Positions 8,705 to 16,841 of a stretch of DNA of 64,000 bases are shown here, in pieces; position 1 is the stretch's first letter, and each line of letters starts with the position of its first letter. The stretch is from Sphingosinicella microcystinivorans (GTDB taxonomy: Bacteria; Pseudomonadota; Alphaproteobacteria; Sphingomonadales; Sphingomonadaceae). Location: NCBI RefSeq assembly GCF_027941835.1, contig NZ_CP116005.1, forward strand, positions 3,611,501-3,675,500. Reading direction: 5' to 3'. The notes beneath the pieces are model-generated. The model was given only the letters and a program-made list of their open reading frames with translations, searched no databases and was not told the origin of the DNA. Position numbers and translations under genes: made by a program.

Positions 8705-10681
8705 ATGAGTGACCTTTTCACCGGCGCCGCCAACCCGACCGACTACACCGCAGACCAGATCGAAGTGCTCGAAGGGCTGGAGCCGGTTCGCCGCCGCCCC
8801 GGCATGTATATCGGCGGCACCGACGAGCGCGCGCTGCATCACCTCGCCGCCGAGGTGCTCGACAACAGCATGGACGAGGCGGTCGCCGGGCACGCGAACC
8901 GCATCGAGGTCTCGCTCGCCTCCGACGGTACGCTGACGATCGCCGACAACGGTCGCGGCATCCCGGTCGACGCGCACCCCAAGTATCCGGGCAAGTCGGC
9001 GCTCGAAGTGATCTTCACCATGCTGCACTCGGGCGGCAAATTCTCCAGCAAGGCCTACGCGACCTCGGGCGGCCTGCACGGCGTCGGCATCTCCGTGGTG
9101 AACGCGCTCTCCGACGAGCTCGTCGTCGAGGTGGCGCGAAACCGCGAGCTTTACCGCCAGCGCTATTCGCGCGGCCATACGGCATCCGGGCTGGAAAAGG
9201 TCGGCGCGGCGCCGAACCGGCGCGGCACGACGATCGCGTTCCACCCGGACCCGGAAATCTTCGGCGACAAGGCGACGTTCCGCCCTGCCCGCCTCTACCG
9301 GCTCGCACGCTCCAAGGCCTATCTGTTCCGGGGCGTCGAAATCCGCTGGTCGTGCGACCCTGAACTCATCAGCGACGACACGCCCGCGGCCGCGGTGTTC
9401 CAGTTCCCCGGCGGCCTTGCCGACCATCTCGCCGAACAGCTCGGCGACCGGGACTGCGCGACCAACGAGTTCTTCTCCGGACGCGCCGAATTCCCGGATT
9501 CGCAGGGCTCGGCCGAGTGGGCGGTGGCGTGGCCGCTCTACGGCGAAGGCTCGGCGAGCTACTACTGCAACACCATCCCGACGCCTGCGGGCGGCACGCA
9601 CGAGGCGGGCCTGCGCGCCGCGCTCGTCAAGGGCATCCGCGCCTTCGCGGGCCTCGTCGGGCAGAAGAAGGGCGAAGGCCTCACCGCCGAGGACGTGCTT
9701 TCGGGCGCGGAGATCATGCTCTCCGTGTTCATCCGCGAGCCGCAGTTCCAGAGCCAGACCAAGGACCGGCTGACGAGCCCGGAGGCCGCGAAGTTCGTGG
9801 AGGCCGCGGTCAAGGACCATTTCGACCATTTCCTCGCCGACAACATGGAGCGCGGCCGCGCGCTCCTCGGCTTCGCGCTCGAACGCATGGACGAGCGGCT
9901 GAAACGCCGCGCCGAGAAGGAGATCAAGCGCAAGACCGCGACGAGCGCGCGCCGCCTGCGCCTGCCCGGCAAGCTCACCGACTGCGCGTCCGACGCGCCC
10001 GAGGGCACCGAGATCTTCATCGTCGAGGGCGATTCGGCGGGCGGCTCGGCCAAGCAGGCGCGCGACCGCAAGACGCAGGCGATCCTGCCCATCCGCGGCA
10101 AGATCCTGAACGTCGCCTCGGCGAACAGCCAGAAGATCGGCGCCAACCAGGAGATCGCCGATCTCATCCAGGCGCTCGGCTGCGGCACGCGCGACCGCTT
10201 CGATCCGGATGCGCTGCGCTACGACCGCGTCGTCATCATGACCGACGCCGACGTCGACGGCGCCCACATCGCGACGCTGCTGATGACCTTCTTCTTCCAG
10301 GAGATGGCGGGCCTCGTGAAGAACGGCCACCTCTACCTCGCGCAGCCGCCGCTCTACCGCCTGTCGCAGGGCGGCAAGGTCGCCTACGCGCGCGACGACG
10401 CGCACAAGGACGAGCTGCTCGCGGGCGATTTCGCCGGGCGCGGCAAGGTGGAGATCGGCCGCTTCAAGGGCCTCGGCGAGATGTCGCCCATGCAGCTCCG
10501 CGAGACCACGATGGACCCGGAGAAGCGCACGCTGATCCGCGTGACGCTGCCCGACACCTACGAGGAGCGCGCGCCCGTCGTCGATCTCGTCGACCGGCTG
10601 ATGGGCCGCAACCCGGAGCACCGCTTCAATTTCATTCAGGAGCGCGCCGCCAGCGTTTCGGAGGACGCGATCGACGTTTAG
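8705..10681 (+). CDS. parE: DNA topoisomerase IV subunit B
   Basis: 658 residues, the usual length of alphaproteobacterial ParE (GyrB is about 800). N-terminal GHKL ATPase: EVLDNSMDEAVAG with the catalytic Glu, IADNGRGIPVD, and the ATP-lid GGLHGVGISVVNALS. Then the transducer domain and the TOPRIM domain with EGDSAGGSA and metal ligands DADVDGAHI, and a C-terminal IGRFKGLGEM motif. With ParC it decatenates daughter chromosomes. parC is at 61448 in this window, so the two subunits are not in one operon. The stop TAG (10679-10681) overlaps the stop of the convergent LysR gene. GyrB is less likely because of the short length and absence of its insert. Confidence 0.93.
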   Translation: MSDLFTGAANPTDYTADQIEVLEGLEPVRRRPGMYIGGTDERALHHLAAEVLDNSMDEAVAGHANRIEVSLASDGTLTIADNGRGIPVDAHPKYPGKSALEVIFTMLHSGGKFSSKAYATSGGLHGVGISVVNALSDELVVEVARNRELYRQRYSRGHTASGLEKVGAAPNRRGTTIAFHPDPEIFGDKATFRPARLYRLARSKAYLFRGVEIRWSCDPELISDDTPAAAVFQFPGGLADHLAEQLGDRDCATNEFFSGRAEFPDSQGSAEWAVAWPLYGEGSASYYCNTIPTPAGGTHEAGLRAALVKGIRAFAGLVGQKKGEGLTAEDVLSGAEIMLSVFIREPQFQSQTKDRLTSPEAAKFVEAAVKDHFDHFLADNMERGRALLGFALERMDERLKRRAEKEIKRKTATSARRLRLPGKLTDCASDAPEGTEIFIVEGDSAGGSAKQARDRKTQAILPIRGKILNVASANSQKIGANQEIADLIQALGCGTRDRFDPDALRYDRVVIMTDADVDGAHIATLLMTFFFQEMAGLVKNGHLYLAQPPLYRLSQGGKVAYARDDAHKDELLAGDFAGRGKVEIGRFKGLGEMSPMQLRETTMDPEKRTLIRVTLPDTYEERAPVVDLVDRLMGRNPEHRFNFIQERAASVSEDAIDV

Positions 10682-11538
10682 TCGGAAAGCGCCGCCACCA
10701 GATCGCGCACCTTCTTCTGCCGCCACTGCGCGCTCGGGGCGATCAGCCAGTAGGCCTCGTCGGAAGACTTCGGCTCCATGACGACGGCGAGCCGCCCGGC
10801 GGCGATGTCGGCCTCGGCGAGCACCAGCGGCACGCGCGCGATGCCGTAGCCGGAAACCGCGCTGTCGATGGCGAGCCCGGCGTCGGCGACGCCGAGGCTG
10901 GCGTTGCGGTCGGCCATGTGGAGGCCGTGCGCCTCGAACCAGCCGCGCCAGTCCGCGGATGGGTGCTCGATGAGCGGCTGCGCGGCGACTTCCGAGACGA
11001 TCTTCACGTTCGCGGCGATCTCCGGCGCCGCCACCAGCGCGACCGTGCCCGGCGCGATCAGCTTGCCGCTCAGTTCCTCCTCGGCGGGCATCGCGCCGAA
11101 GAAGACCGCCGCGTCGAGATTGGCGGCGTTGAAATCGACCGGCCCCTCCGAGGGGAGGATCGTCACCTGCCGCGCGGGCGTCGACGCCTTGATGAGGCCG
11201 AGCCGCGGCGCCAGCCACTTGCCGATGAAGTCGCGCGGCGCGGCGATGGTCAGGCGCTCCTCGCCCTGCCCGGCCTGCATGATCGCGACCGCTTCCTCCA
11301 GCTTCGCGAAGCCTTCGCGCAGCGCAGGCAGGCTGCGCACCGCCTCGTCGGTGAGTTCGAGGTTGCGCGTCATGCGCCGGAACAGCACGGTGCCGAGCAC
11401 GTCCTCGAGCGTGCGGATCTGCTGGCCCACGGCGGCGGGCGTCACCGCAAGCTCGTCCGCCGCCTTGGTGAACGACAGATGCCGCGCCGCCGCGTCGAAG
11501 ACGCGCAGGGCATTCAGGGGCAGCAAGGTCCGCTTCAT
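10678..11538 (-). CDS. LysR-type transcriptional regulator (GcvA-like)
   Basis: 286 residues. The N-terminal winged helix-turn-helix (residues about 7-65) contains LNALRVFDAAARHLSFTKAADELAVTPAAVGQQI, close to the GcvA subgroup. A type-2 periplasmic-binding-like effector domain follows (about 93-280). The target is unknown: it faces away from the queC operon across 249 bases that hold a candidate sRNA, so divergent regulation of that RNA or of queC is possible. The last codons converge with parE and the stop codons overlap by four bases. Confidence 0.9.
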   Translation of the reverse strand: MKRTLLPLNALRVFDAAARHLSFTKAADELAVTPAAVGQQIRTLEDVLGTVLFRRMTRNLELTDEAVRSLPALREGFAKLEEAVAIMQAGQGEERLTIAAPRDFIGKWLAPRLGLIKASTPARQVTILPSEGPVDFNAANLDAAVFFGAMPAEEELSGKLIAPGTVALVAAPEIAANVKIVSEVAAQPLIEHPSADWRGWFEAHGLHMADRNASLGVADAGLAIDSAVSGYGIARVPLVLAEADIAAGRLAVVMEPKSSDEAYWLIAPSAQWRQKKVRDLVAALSD

Positions 11539-11629
11539 GGCCGCGACGATTACAGGGCGCGCGCCGGGCGATCAAACGCGAAACTCACGGTTAACCCGAA
11601 TTTTACCATAAGCGCGCTAAACGGGCCCC

Positions 11630-11723
11630 GTGCCTAGCGGCACACCTTACCTCCCCTAGCTGGATTTCCAGCCGACTGATTTTTCAAGGGCCGCCCGGTC
11701 GTATCCGGCGGCCTTTTTCTTTT
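11630..11723 (+). ncRNA. Candidate sRNA or attenuator leader upstream of queC
   Basis: Three hairpins follow each other: GTGCC-TAGC-GGCAC (11630-11643), GCTGG-ATTT-CCAGC (11659-11672), and a terminator stem GGCCGCC/GGCGGCC (11689-11713) followed by TTTTTCTTTT. Between the first two is single-stranded ACCTTACCTCCCC, which includes CCUCCCC, complementary to Shine-Dalgarno sequences. No plus-strand protein gene feeds this terminator, because LysR is divergent. It ends 64 bases before the queC start, so it could be a free sRNA or a premature-termination leader of queC-queE. It does not fit the preQ1-I consensus that I know (no A-rich tail). Confidence 0.5.
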
Positions 11724-11787
11724 CGGCGCCGCTGCCGTTTCGAGGCCGCGCTTGTTCCCGCATCACGGAGCGGGTATCGCGCCGAAG

Positions 11788-12486
11788 ATGTCCGAAAACG
11801 CCGCCATCGTTCTCCTGTCCGGAGGGCTCGATTCCGTCACGTGCGCCGCCATCGCGCACGCGGGCGGATATGCCGTGCACGCGCTCACCATCGACTACAA
11901 CCAACGCCACCGCGTGGAGCTGGACGCGGCGCGGCGGGCGGCGGCGCGCTATGCCGCGCGGCACATCGTGCTGCCGCTCGACCTGCGGGCGTTCGGCGGC
12001 TCGGCGCTCACGGGCGACATCGCCGTGCCGAAGGGCGACGGCCCCGTGGACAGCGGCGTGATACCGCCGACCTACGTGCCGGCGCGCAACACGGTGTTCC
12101 TGTCGGTGGCGCTCGCGTGGGCCGAGGCGATCGGCGCGCGCGACATCTTCATCGGGGTGAATGCGCTCGACTATTCGGGCTATCCGGATTGCCGCCCCGC
12201 CTTCATCACCGCGTTCGAGGCGCTCGCCGCCACCGCCACGAAGGCGGGCGCCGAGGGCGGGCGCTTCAAGGTGCATACGCCGCTCATCGCGCTCGACAAG
12301 GCGGGCATCGCGCGCGAGGCTGCGCGCCTCGGCGTCGACATCGCCGGAACGTGGACCTGCTACGATCCCGCGACGGGCGCGGACGGAGCGTCGCTCCACT
12401 GCGGCCGCTGCGACGCCTGCCGCCTCAGGCACAAGGGCTTCGAGGAGGCGGGCCTCCCCGACCCCACCGCCTACGCGGCGCCATGA
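11788..12486 (+). CDS. queC: 7-cyano-7-deazaguanine synthase
   Basis: 232 residues from ATG 11788. QueC converts 7-carboxy-7-deazaguanine to preQ0 with ATP and ammonia. The P-loop-like SGGLDS PP-loop motif lies at residues about 11-16. The zinc site is the Cys cluster near the C-terminus (CYDP... then [14 protein letters not shown]). A TTG at 11752 would add 12 residues, but 11788 gives the family's usual length and starts right before the first beta strand. The stop overlaps the queE start as ATGA, so QueC and QueE are coupled. queF converges just downstream, completing the GTP-to-preQ1 branch after QueD, which is not in this window. Confidence 0.93.
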   Translation: MSENAAIVLLSGGLDSVTCAAIAHAGGYAVHALTIDYNQRHRVELDAARRAAARYAARHIVLPLDLRAFGGSALTGDIAVPKGDGPVDSGVIPPTYVPARNTVFLSVALAWAEAIGARDIFIGVNALDYSGYPDCRPAFITAFEALAATATKAGAEGGRFKVHTPLIALDKAGIAREAARLGVDIAGTWTCYDPATGADGASLHCGRCDACRLRHKGFEEAGLPDPTAYAAP

Positions 12487-13115
12487 CCTACGCGGTCAAG
12501 GAAATCTATGCGACATTGCAGGGCGAAGGCGCGCAGACCGGCCGCCGCGCCGTGTTCCTGCGCTTCGCCGGCTGCAACCTCTGGTCCGGGCTGGAGCGCG
12601 ACCGCGCAAACGCGGTCTGCACCTTCTGCGACACGGATTTCGTCGGCACCGACGGTCCGGGCGGCGGCAAGTTCGTGGACGCCGGGGCGCTCGCCGGGGC
12701 GGTCGCGGCGGCATGGGGCGATGCCCCGGATCACCGCCTCGTCGTCTGCACCGGCGGCGAGCCTCTGCTGCAACTGGACCGCCCGCTGATCGACGCGCTG
12801 CACGCCCGCGGCTTCTCGGTCGCCATCGAGACCAACGGCACGCTCGCCGCGCCCGAAGGGATCGACTGGATCTGCGTCAGCCCCAAGGCGGATGCCGAGC
12901 TGGTGCAGCGCTATGGCGACGAGTTGAAGCTCGTCTATCCGCAGCCGAACAACAGCCCGGAGATGTTCGAGCATCTCGACTTCCGGAATTTCTTCCTGCA
13001 ACCGATGGACGGCCCCGCGCAGGCTGAGAATATCGCCGCCGCGACGGAATACTGCCTCGCGCATCCGAAGTGGCGCCTGTCGCTCCAGACGCACAAGCTG
13101 ATCGGGATTCCCTAA
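12483..13115 (+). CDS. queE: 7-carboxy-7-deazaguanine synthase (radical SAM)
   Basis: 210 residues. QueE rearranges 6-carboxytetrahydropterin to 7-carboxy-7-deazaguanine using S-adenosylmethionine. The [4Fe-4S] cysteines are Cys31, Cys46 and Cys49, a CX14CX2C pattern rather than the common CX3CX2C; this longer spacing is known for one QueE subtype. A glycine-rich SAM motif, TGGEPLLQ, follows at about residues 97-104. ATG 12483 overlaps the queC stop. The stop TAA (13113-13115) overlaps that of queF on the other strand by four bases. Confidence 0.92.
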   Translation: MTYAVKEIYATLQGEGAQTGRRAVFLRFAGCNLWSGLERDRANAVCTFCDTDFVGTDGPGGGKFVDAGALAGAVAAAWGDAPDHRLVVCTGGEPLLQLDRPLIDALHARGFSVAIETNGTLAAPEGIDWICVSPKADAELVQRYGDELKLVYPQPNNSPEMFEHLDFRNFFLQPMDGPAQAENIAAATEYCLAHPKWRLSLQTHKLIGIP

Positions 13116-13558
13116 CCCCGCCCCCGATACGGCGCAACGCCCTGATCCGGCACCCACACGTCCGCCGGTTGGGGTCCGGATTGCCAGAACACGTCGATGG
13201 GAATGCCGCCGCGCGGATACCAGTAGCCGCCAATGCGCAGCCAGTGCGGCGCCATTTCACGCAGCAGCCGCTCGCCGATGCCAACCGTGCAATCCTCGTG
13301 GAACGCCGCGTGGTTGCGGAAGGAACCGAGGAACAGCTTCAGCGACTTCGATTCGACGATGGCCGCGGCGGGCACGTAGTCGATGACGAGGTGCGCGAAA
13401 TCGGGCTGGCCTGTCACCGGGCAGAGCGAGGTGAACTCCGGCGCGGCGAAGCGCACGAGGTAGCGGCTTTGGGGCCGCGGATTGGGCACGTAGTCGAGCT
13501 TCGCGTCCTCCGGCGACGCCGGAAGCGCGCTCGGCTTGCCGAGATGCGTCGTTTCCAT
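13112..13558 (-). CDS. queF: preQ0 reductase (NADPH-dependent 7-cyano-7-deazaguanine reductase)
   Basis: 148 residues from ATG 13558, the short unimodular (YkvM-like) form. It reduces preQ0 to preQ1 with NADPH. The catalytic Cys is in [15 protein letters not shown], and the family QueF motif is [15 protein letters not shown]. The conserved FHEDC segment follows. An upstream in-frame ATG (13594) would add 12 poorly conserved residues. The gene converges with queE and is divergent from sseA across 94 bases. Confidence 0.93.
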   Translation of the reverse strand: METTHLGKPSALPASPEDAKLDYVPNPRPQSRYLVRFAAPEFTSLCPVTGQPDFAHLVIDYVPAAAIVESKSLKLFLGSFRNHAAFHEDCTVGIGERLLREMAPHWLRIGGYWYPRGGIPIDVFWQSGPQPADVWVPDQGVAPYRGRG

Positions 13559-13652
13559 GGGTTTCGGGTTAAGCCCGCGACTTGCCATTGGCAATATCGG
13601 GGCGTCCGACTATTCAGGATGTCGGTTCAGACACAGGTTCGAGGAGCAAGGC

Positions 13653-14489
13653 ATGGATTCGCTGGTGACGACGGAATGGCTCGCAAAAGAGCTTGGCGCA
13701 AACGACCTGCGCATCGTCGATGCCTCCTACTTCCTTGACGCGCGCGACGCCCGCGCCGAGTTCGAGGCCGGACACATTCCGGGCACGGTGTTCATGGACC
13801 TCGGCGAGCTTTCCGACACCGGCTCCAGCCTTCCCAACATGGTGCCGAGCGCCGAGAAGTTCGCCAGCCGGATGCAGGCGATCGGCCTCGGCGACGGCAG
13901 CCGCATCGTCGTCTACGACAACTCGCCGCTGCGTTCGTCCGCGCGCGCATGGTGGCTGCTGACCCTGTTCGGCGCGCACGAAGTCGCGATTCTCGACGGC
14001 GGGCTCCAGAAGTGGAAGGCGGAAGGCCGCGCGATGGAATCGGGCAAGCCGGTCGTGCGCCATCGTCACTTCACCGTCTGGAAGGACAAGGCGCAGGTCC
14101 GCGACCTCGCGCAGATGAAGGAAAACCTGAAGACGAAGGCCGAGCAGGTCGTCGACGCGCGCGGCGCGGCGCGCTTCCGCGGCGAGGAGCCGGAAACCCG
14201 CCCCGGCGTGCGCCCCGGCCATATCCCGGGCTCGTTCAACCTGCCCCATTCGGAACTGTTCGACGAAGACGGCACCTGGAAGCAGGGCGACGCGCTGCGC
14301 GCCGCGTTCCGCGATGTCGGCATTGACCCGGAGAAGCCCGTCGTCACCACCTGCGGCTCGGGCGTCACCGCCGCCGTGCTCTCCTTCGGCCTGCACCTGA
14401 TCGGCGCGAAGAAAACGGCGCTTTACGACGGCTCGTGGTCGGAATGGGGCGGCGAGGCGGATACGCCGGTCGTGACCGGAGCGGCGTGA
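13653..14489 (+). CDS. sseA: 3-mercaptopyruvate sulfurtransferase
   Basis: 278 residues with two rhodanese domains. The N-terminal domain is the inactive one (residues about 5-125). The C-terminal domain holds the active loop CGSGVTA with Cys234, the 3-mercaptopyruvate-type signature. It moves sulfur from mercaptopyruvate to thiol or cyanide acceptors. GAGGAG at 13641 is a good Shine-Dalgarno for ATG 13653, so the longer upstream frame is rejected. The stop overlaps the GTG start of metC (GTGA), which suggests an operon for sulfur amino-acid metabolism. Confidence 0.92.
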   Translation: MDSLVTTEWLAKELGANDLRIVDASYFLDARDARAEFEAGHIPGTVFMDLGELSDTGSSLPNMVPSAEKFASRMQAIGLGDGSRIVVYDNSPLRSSARAWWLLTLFGAHEVAILDGGLQKWKAEGRAMESGKPVVRHRHFTVWKDKAQVRDLAQMKENLKTKAEQVVDARGAARFRGEEPETRPGVRPGHIPGSFNLPHSELFDEDGTWKQGDALRAAFRDVGIDPEKPVVTTCGSGVTAAVLSFGLHLIGAKKTALYDGSWSEWGGEADTPVVTGAA

Positions 14490-15673
14490 GCGGGGACGAG
14501 CCCGGCGGTGACGCCCCCGCCACCAGACTCGTCCATGCCGGGCGCCGCCCGGAATGGACGCATGGCGTGGTCAATCCGCCGGTCTACCGCGCCTCGACAT
14601 GCCTCTTCGAGACGCTGGACGCCTATGAGGCTGCCTCCCGAAACCCCGACGCCGGGCTCTACTACGGCCGCCGCGGCACGCCGACGCAGTGGGCGCTCGC
14701 CGAGGCGCTGACCGAAATGGAACCGGGCGCGGCGGGCACGCACCTGTTCCCGTCGGGCGTCGCCGCCATCGCCGCCGCGCTGATGGCGGCAACGTCTTCG
14801 GGCGGTCATCTCCTGATGGCCGACAACGTCTACGAGCCGACGCGCGTGATGGCGAAATCGGTTCTGGCGCGGACCGGCGTCGAGACCGAGTTCTACGACC
14901 CGGCGCTCGGCGACGGCATCGCGCCGCTGATCCGCGCGAACACGCAGGCGATCTACATGGAAAGCCCCGGCTCGCTGACCTTCGAGGTGCAGGACGTGCC
15001 CGCCGTCGCGGCGCTCGCCCGCGAGCGCGGCCTCGTCAGCATCCTCGACAACACGTGGGCGACGCCCCTGCTCTTTCCGGCGATCGGGCACGGCGTCGAC
15101 CTCTCGGTGCAGTCGCTCACCAAATATGTCGTCGGCCACAGCGACGCGCTGATGGGCTCGGTGACGGCAGCGCCCGATGCGTGGCAGCATTTCCGGAGCA
15201 CCGCGCTCCGGCTCGGCCAGACGGCAGCGCCCGACGACTGCGCGCTCGCGCTGCGCGGCCTGCGCACGCTCGCCGTCCGCATGGAGCGCCACGGCAAGAC
15301 GGCGCTCGCGCTCGCCGAGGCGCTTGCAACGCATCCCGCCGTCGAGCGCGTGATCTGTCCGGGCCTTGCCGATGACCCCGGCCACGCGCTCTGGACGCGC
15401 GATTTCAGCGGCTACGCCAGCCTGTTCGCTATTGCGCTGAAGCCCGGCGACCGTGAGGCGCTGGCGGCGTGCGTGGACGGCCTCCGCCACTTCGGCATGG
15501 GCTTCTCGTTCGGCGGCTACGAAAGCCTCGTGCTACCCATCAATCCCCGGCCGCTACGCACCGCGACGCGCTGGAAGACGGACGGCCCGATGCTCCGCAT
15601 CCACTGCGGGCTCGAAGACGCAGGAGACCTGATCGCCGACATGACCGCGGGGCTGGACCGTTATCTCGCCTGA
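14486..15673 (+). CDS. metC: Cystathionine beta-lyase (PLP enzyme)
   Basis: 395 residues from GTG 14486, which overlaps the sseA stop as GTGA and has GGAG upstream. It belongs to the Cys/Met-metabolism PLP family. The PLP lysine is Lys213 in SLTKYVVGHSD, and the preceding SILDNTWATP segment carries the Asp that contacts the cofactor. The YYGRRGTPTQ stretch is typical of MetC. The enzyme cleaves cystathionine to homocysteine, pyruvate and ammonia. Partner sseA supports a sulfur role; a related C-S lyase activity cannot be excluded. Confidence 0.87.
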   Translation: MSGDEPGGDAPATRLVHAGRRPEWTHGVVNPPVYRASTCLFETLDAYEAASRNPDAGLYYGRRGTPTQWALAEALTEMEPGAAGTHLFPSGVAAIAAALMAATSSGGHLLMADNVYEPTRVMAKSVLARTGVETEFYDPALGDGIAPLIRANTQAIYMESPGSLTFEVQDVPAVAALARERGLVSILDNTWATPLLFPAIGHGVDLSVQSLTKYVVGHSDALMGSVTAAPDAWQHFRSTALRLGQTAAPDDCALALRGLRTLAVRMERHGKTALALAEALATHPAVERVICPGLADDPGHALWTRDFSGYASLFAIALKPGDREALAACVDGLRHFGMGFSFGGYESLVLPINPRPLRTATRWKTDGPMLRIHCGLEDAGDLIADMTAGLDRYLA

Positions 15674-15679
15674 CGCCCG

Positions 15680-16808
15680 TCAGTCGTCGTCGGAAACGTC
15701 CACCTTCTCGCCCGTCACGCGCTGCGCGAGCGCCGCCGCCATGAACGCGTCGAGGTCGCCGTCGAGCACGTCGCTCGGGCTCGTGTTGACGATGCCGGTC
15801 CGCAGGTCCTTCACCTGCTGGTAGGGCTGGAGCACGTAGCTTCGGATCTGGTGGCCCCAGCCGATGTCGGTCTTGGTGGCGTTCACCGCGTTCGCCTCCG
15901 CCTCACGCTTCTGGAGCTCCGCCTCGTAGAGGCGCGCCTTCAGCTGCTTCATCGCCTCGGCGCGGTTCTTGTGCTGGCTGCGCTGGTTCTGGCAGGCGAC
16001 GATGATGCCGGTGGGCACATGCGTGATGCGCACGGCGCTGTCCGTCGTGTTGACGTGCTGGCCGCCCGCGCCCGACGAGCGATAGGTGTCGATCTTGAGA
16101 TCGCTCTCATTGATCTCGACCTCGATGTCGTCGTCGACGACCGGATAGACCCAGACGCTCGCGAAGCTCGTGTGCCGCCGCGCCGCGCTGTCGTAGGGGC
16201 TGATGCGCACCAGCCGGTGCACGCCGCTCTCGGTCTTGGCGTAGCCGTAGGCGTTCTCGCCCTTCACCATCAGCGTCGCGGACTTGATGCCCGCCTGCTC
16301 GCCGCCGTGATAGTCCACCAGCTCGACCTTGTAGCCGCGCCGCTCCCCCCAGCGCTGGTACATGCGCTGGAGCATCGAGGCCCAGTCCTGGCTCTCGGTG
16401 CCGCCCGCACCCGCGTTGATCTCGATATAGGTGTCGTTGGCGTCCGCCTCGCCCGAAAGCAGCGCGGCGACCTTGTCCGTGTCAGCCCGGTTCGCGAGTA
16501 CCTCCAGCGCAGCGATGGCGTCGTTCACGAGGCCTTCGTCGCCTTCCGCCTCGGCCATTTCCGCCAGCTCGACGGTATCGTCCAGCTCCGTCTGGATGCT
16601 GCGCGTCGCCTGAATCGCCTCGTCGAGGCGGCGGCGCTCCTGCATCAGCTTCTGCGCGGCCTTGGGGTCGTTCCAGAGCTCGGGGTTCTCGGCCTCGGCG
16701 TTCAGTTCGTCGAGGCGTTTGAGGGCGACATCCCAGTCAAAGAAACCTCCTCAGCAGGGCCAGCGCCTGCTTGATCCGGTCGACATGATTGAGCGCTTCG
16801 GCGCGCAT
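15680..16808 (-). CDS. prfB: Peptide chain release factor 2, made by programmed +1 frameshift
   Basis: RF2 recognises UGA and UAA. Translation starts at ATG 16808-16806, reads 23 codons to CTT (16742-16740), meets an in-frame TGA (16739-16737), slips +1 and continues from GAC (16738) to 15680. The joined product is 375 residues, the normal RF2 length. The slip site has AGGAGG three bases upstream of CTT TGA C, as in the classical prfB autoregulatory site. GGQ is in GAGGQHVN. The anticodon-like tripeptide, usually SPF, is SPY here ([15 protein letters not shown]), as in other alphaproteobacteria that I know. It follows mrcA by 33 bases. Confidence 0.96.
16736..16751 (-). promoter_or_regulatory. 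prfB programmed +1 frameshift site
   Basis: Minus strand reads AGGAGGTTTCTTTGAC. AGGAGG acts as the internal Shine-Dalgarno, CTT is the slippery codon, and TGA the in-frame stop. Low RF2 lets the ribosome slip to the +1 frame, so RF2 controls its own synthesis. Confidence 0.95.
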
Positions 16809-16841
16809 GATACTCGTCCCTCGTGATGGAAGCTGCGGCTT

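Noticed and set aside
8651-11575. 974-codon minus-strand frame across parE and LysR
   Set aside because: Composition is low-complexity Arg/Ala; it contradicts two clear genes on this stretch.
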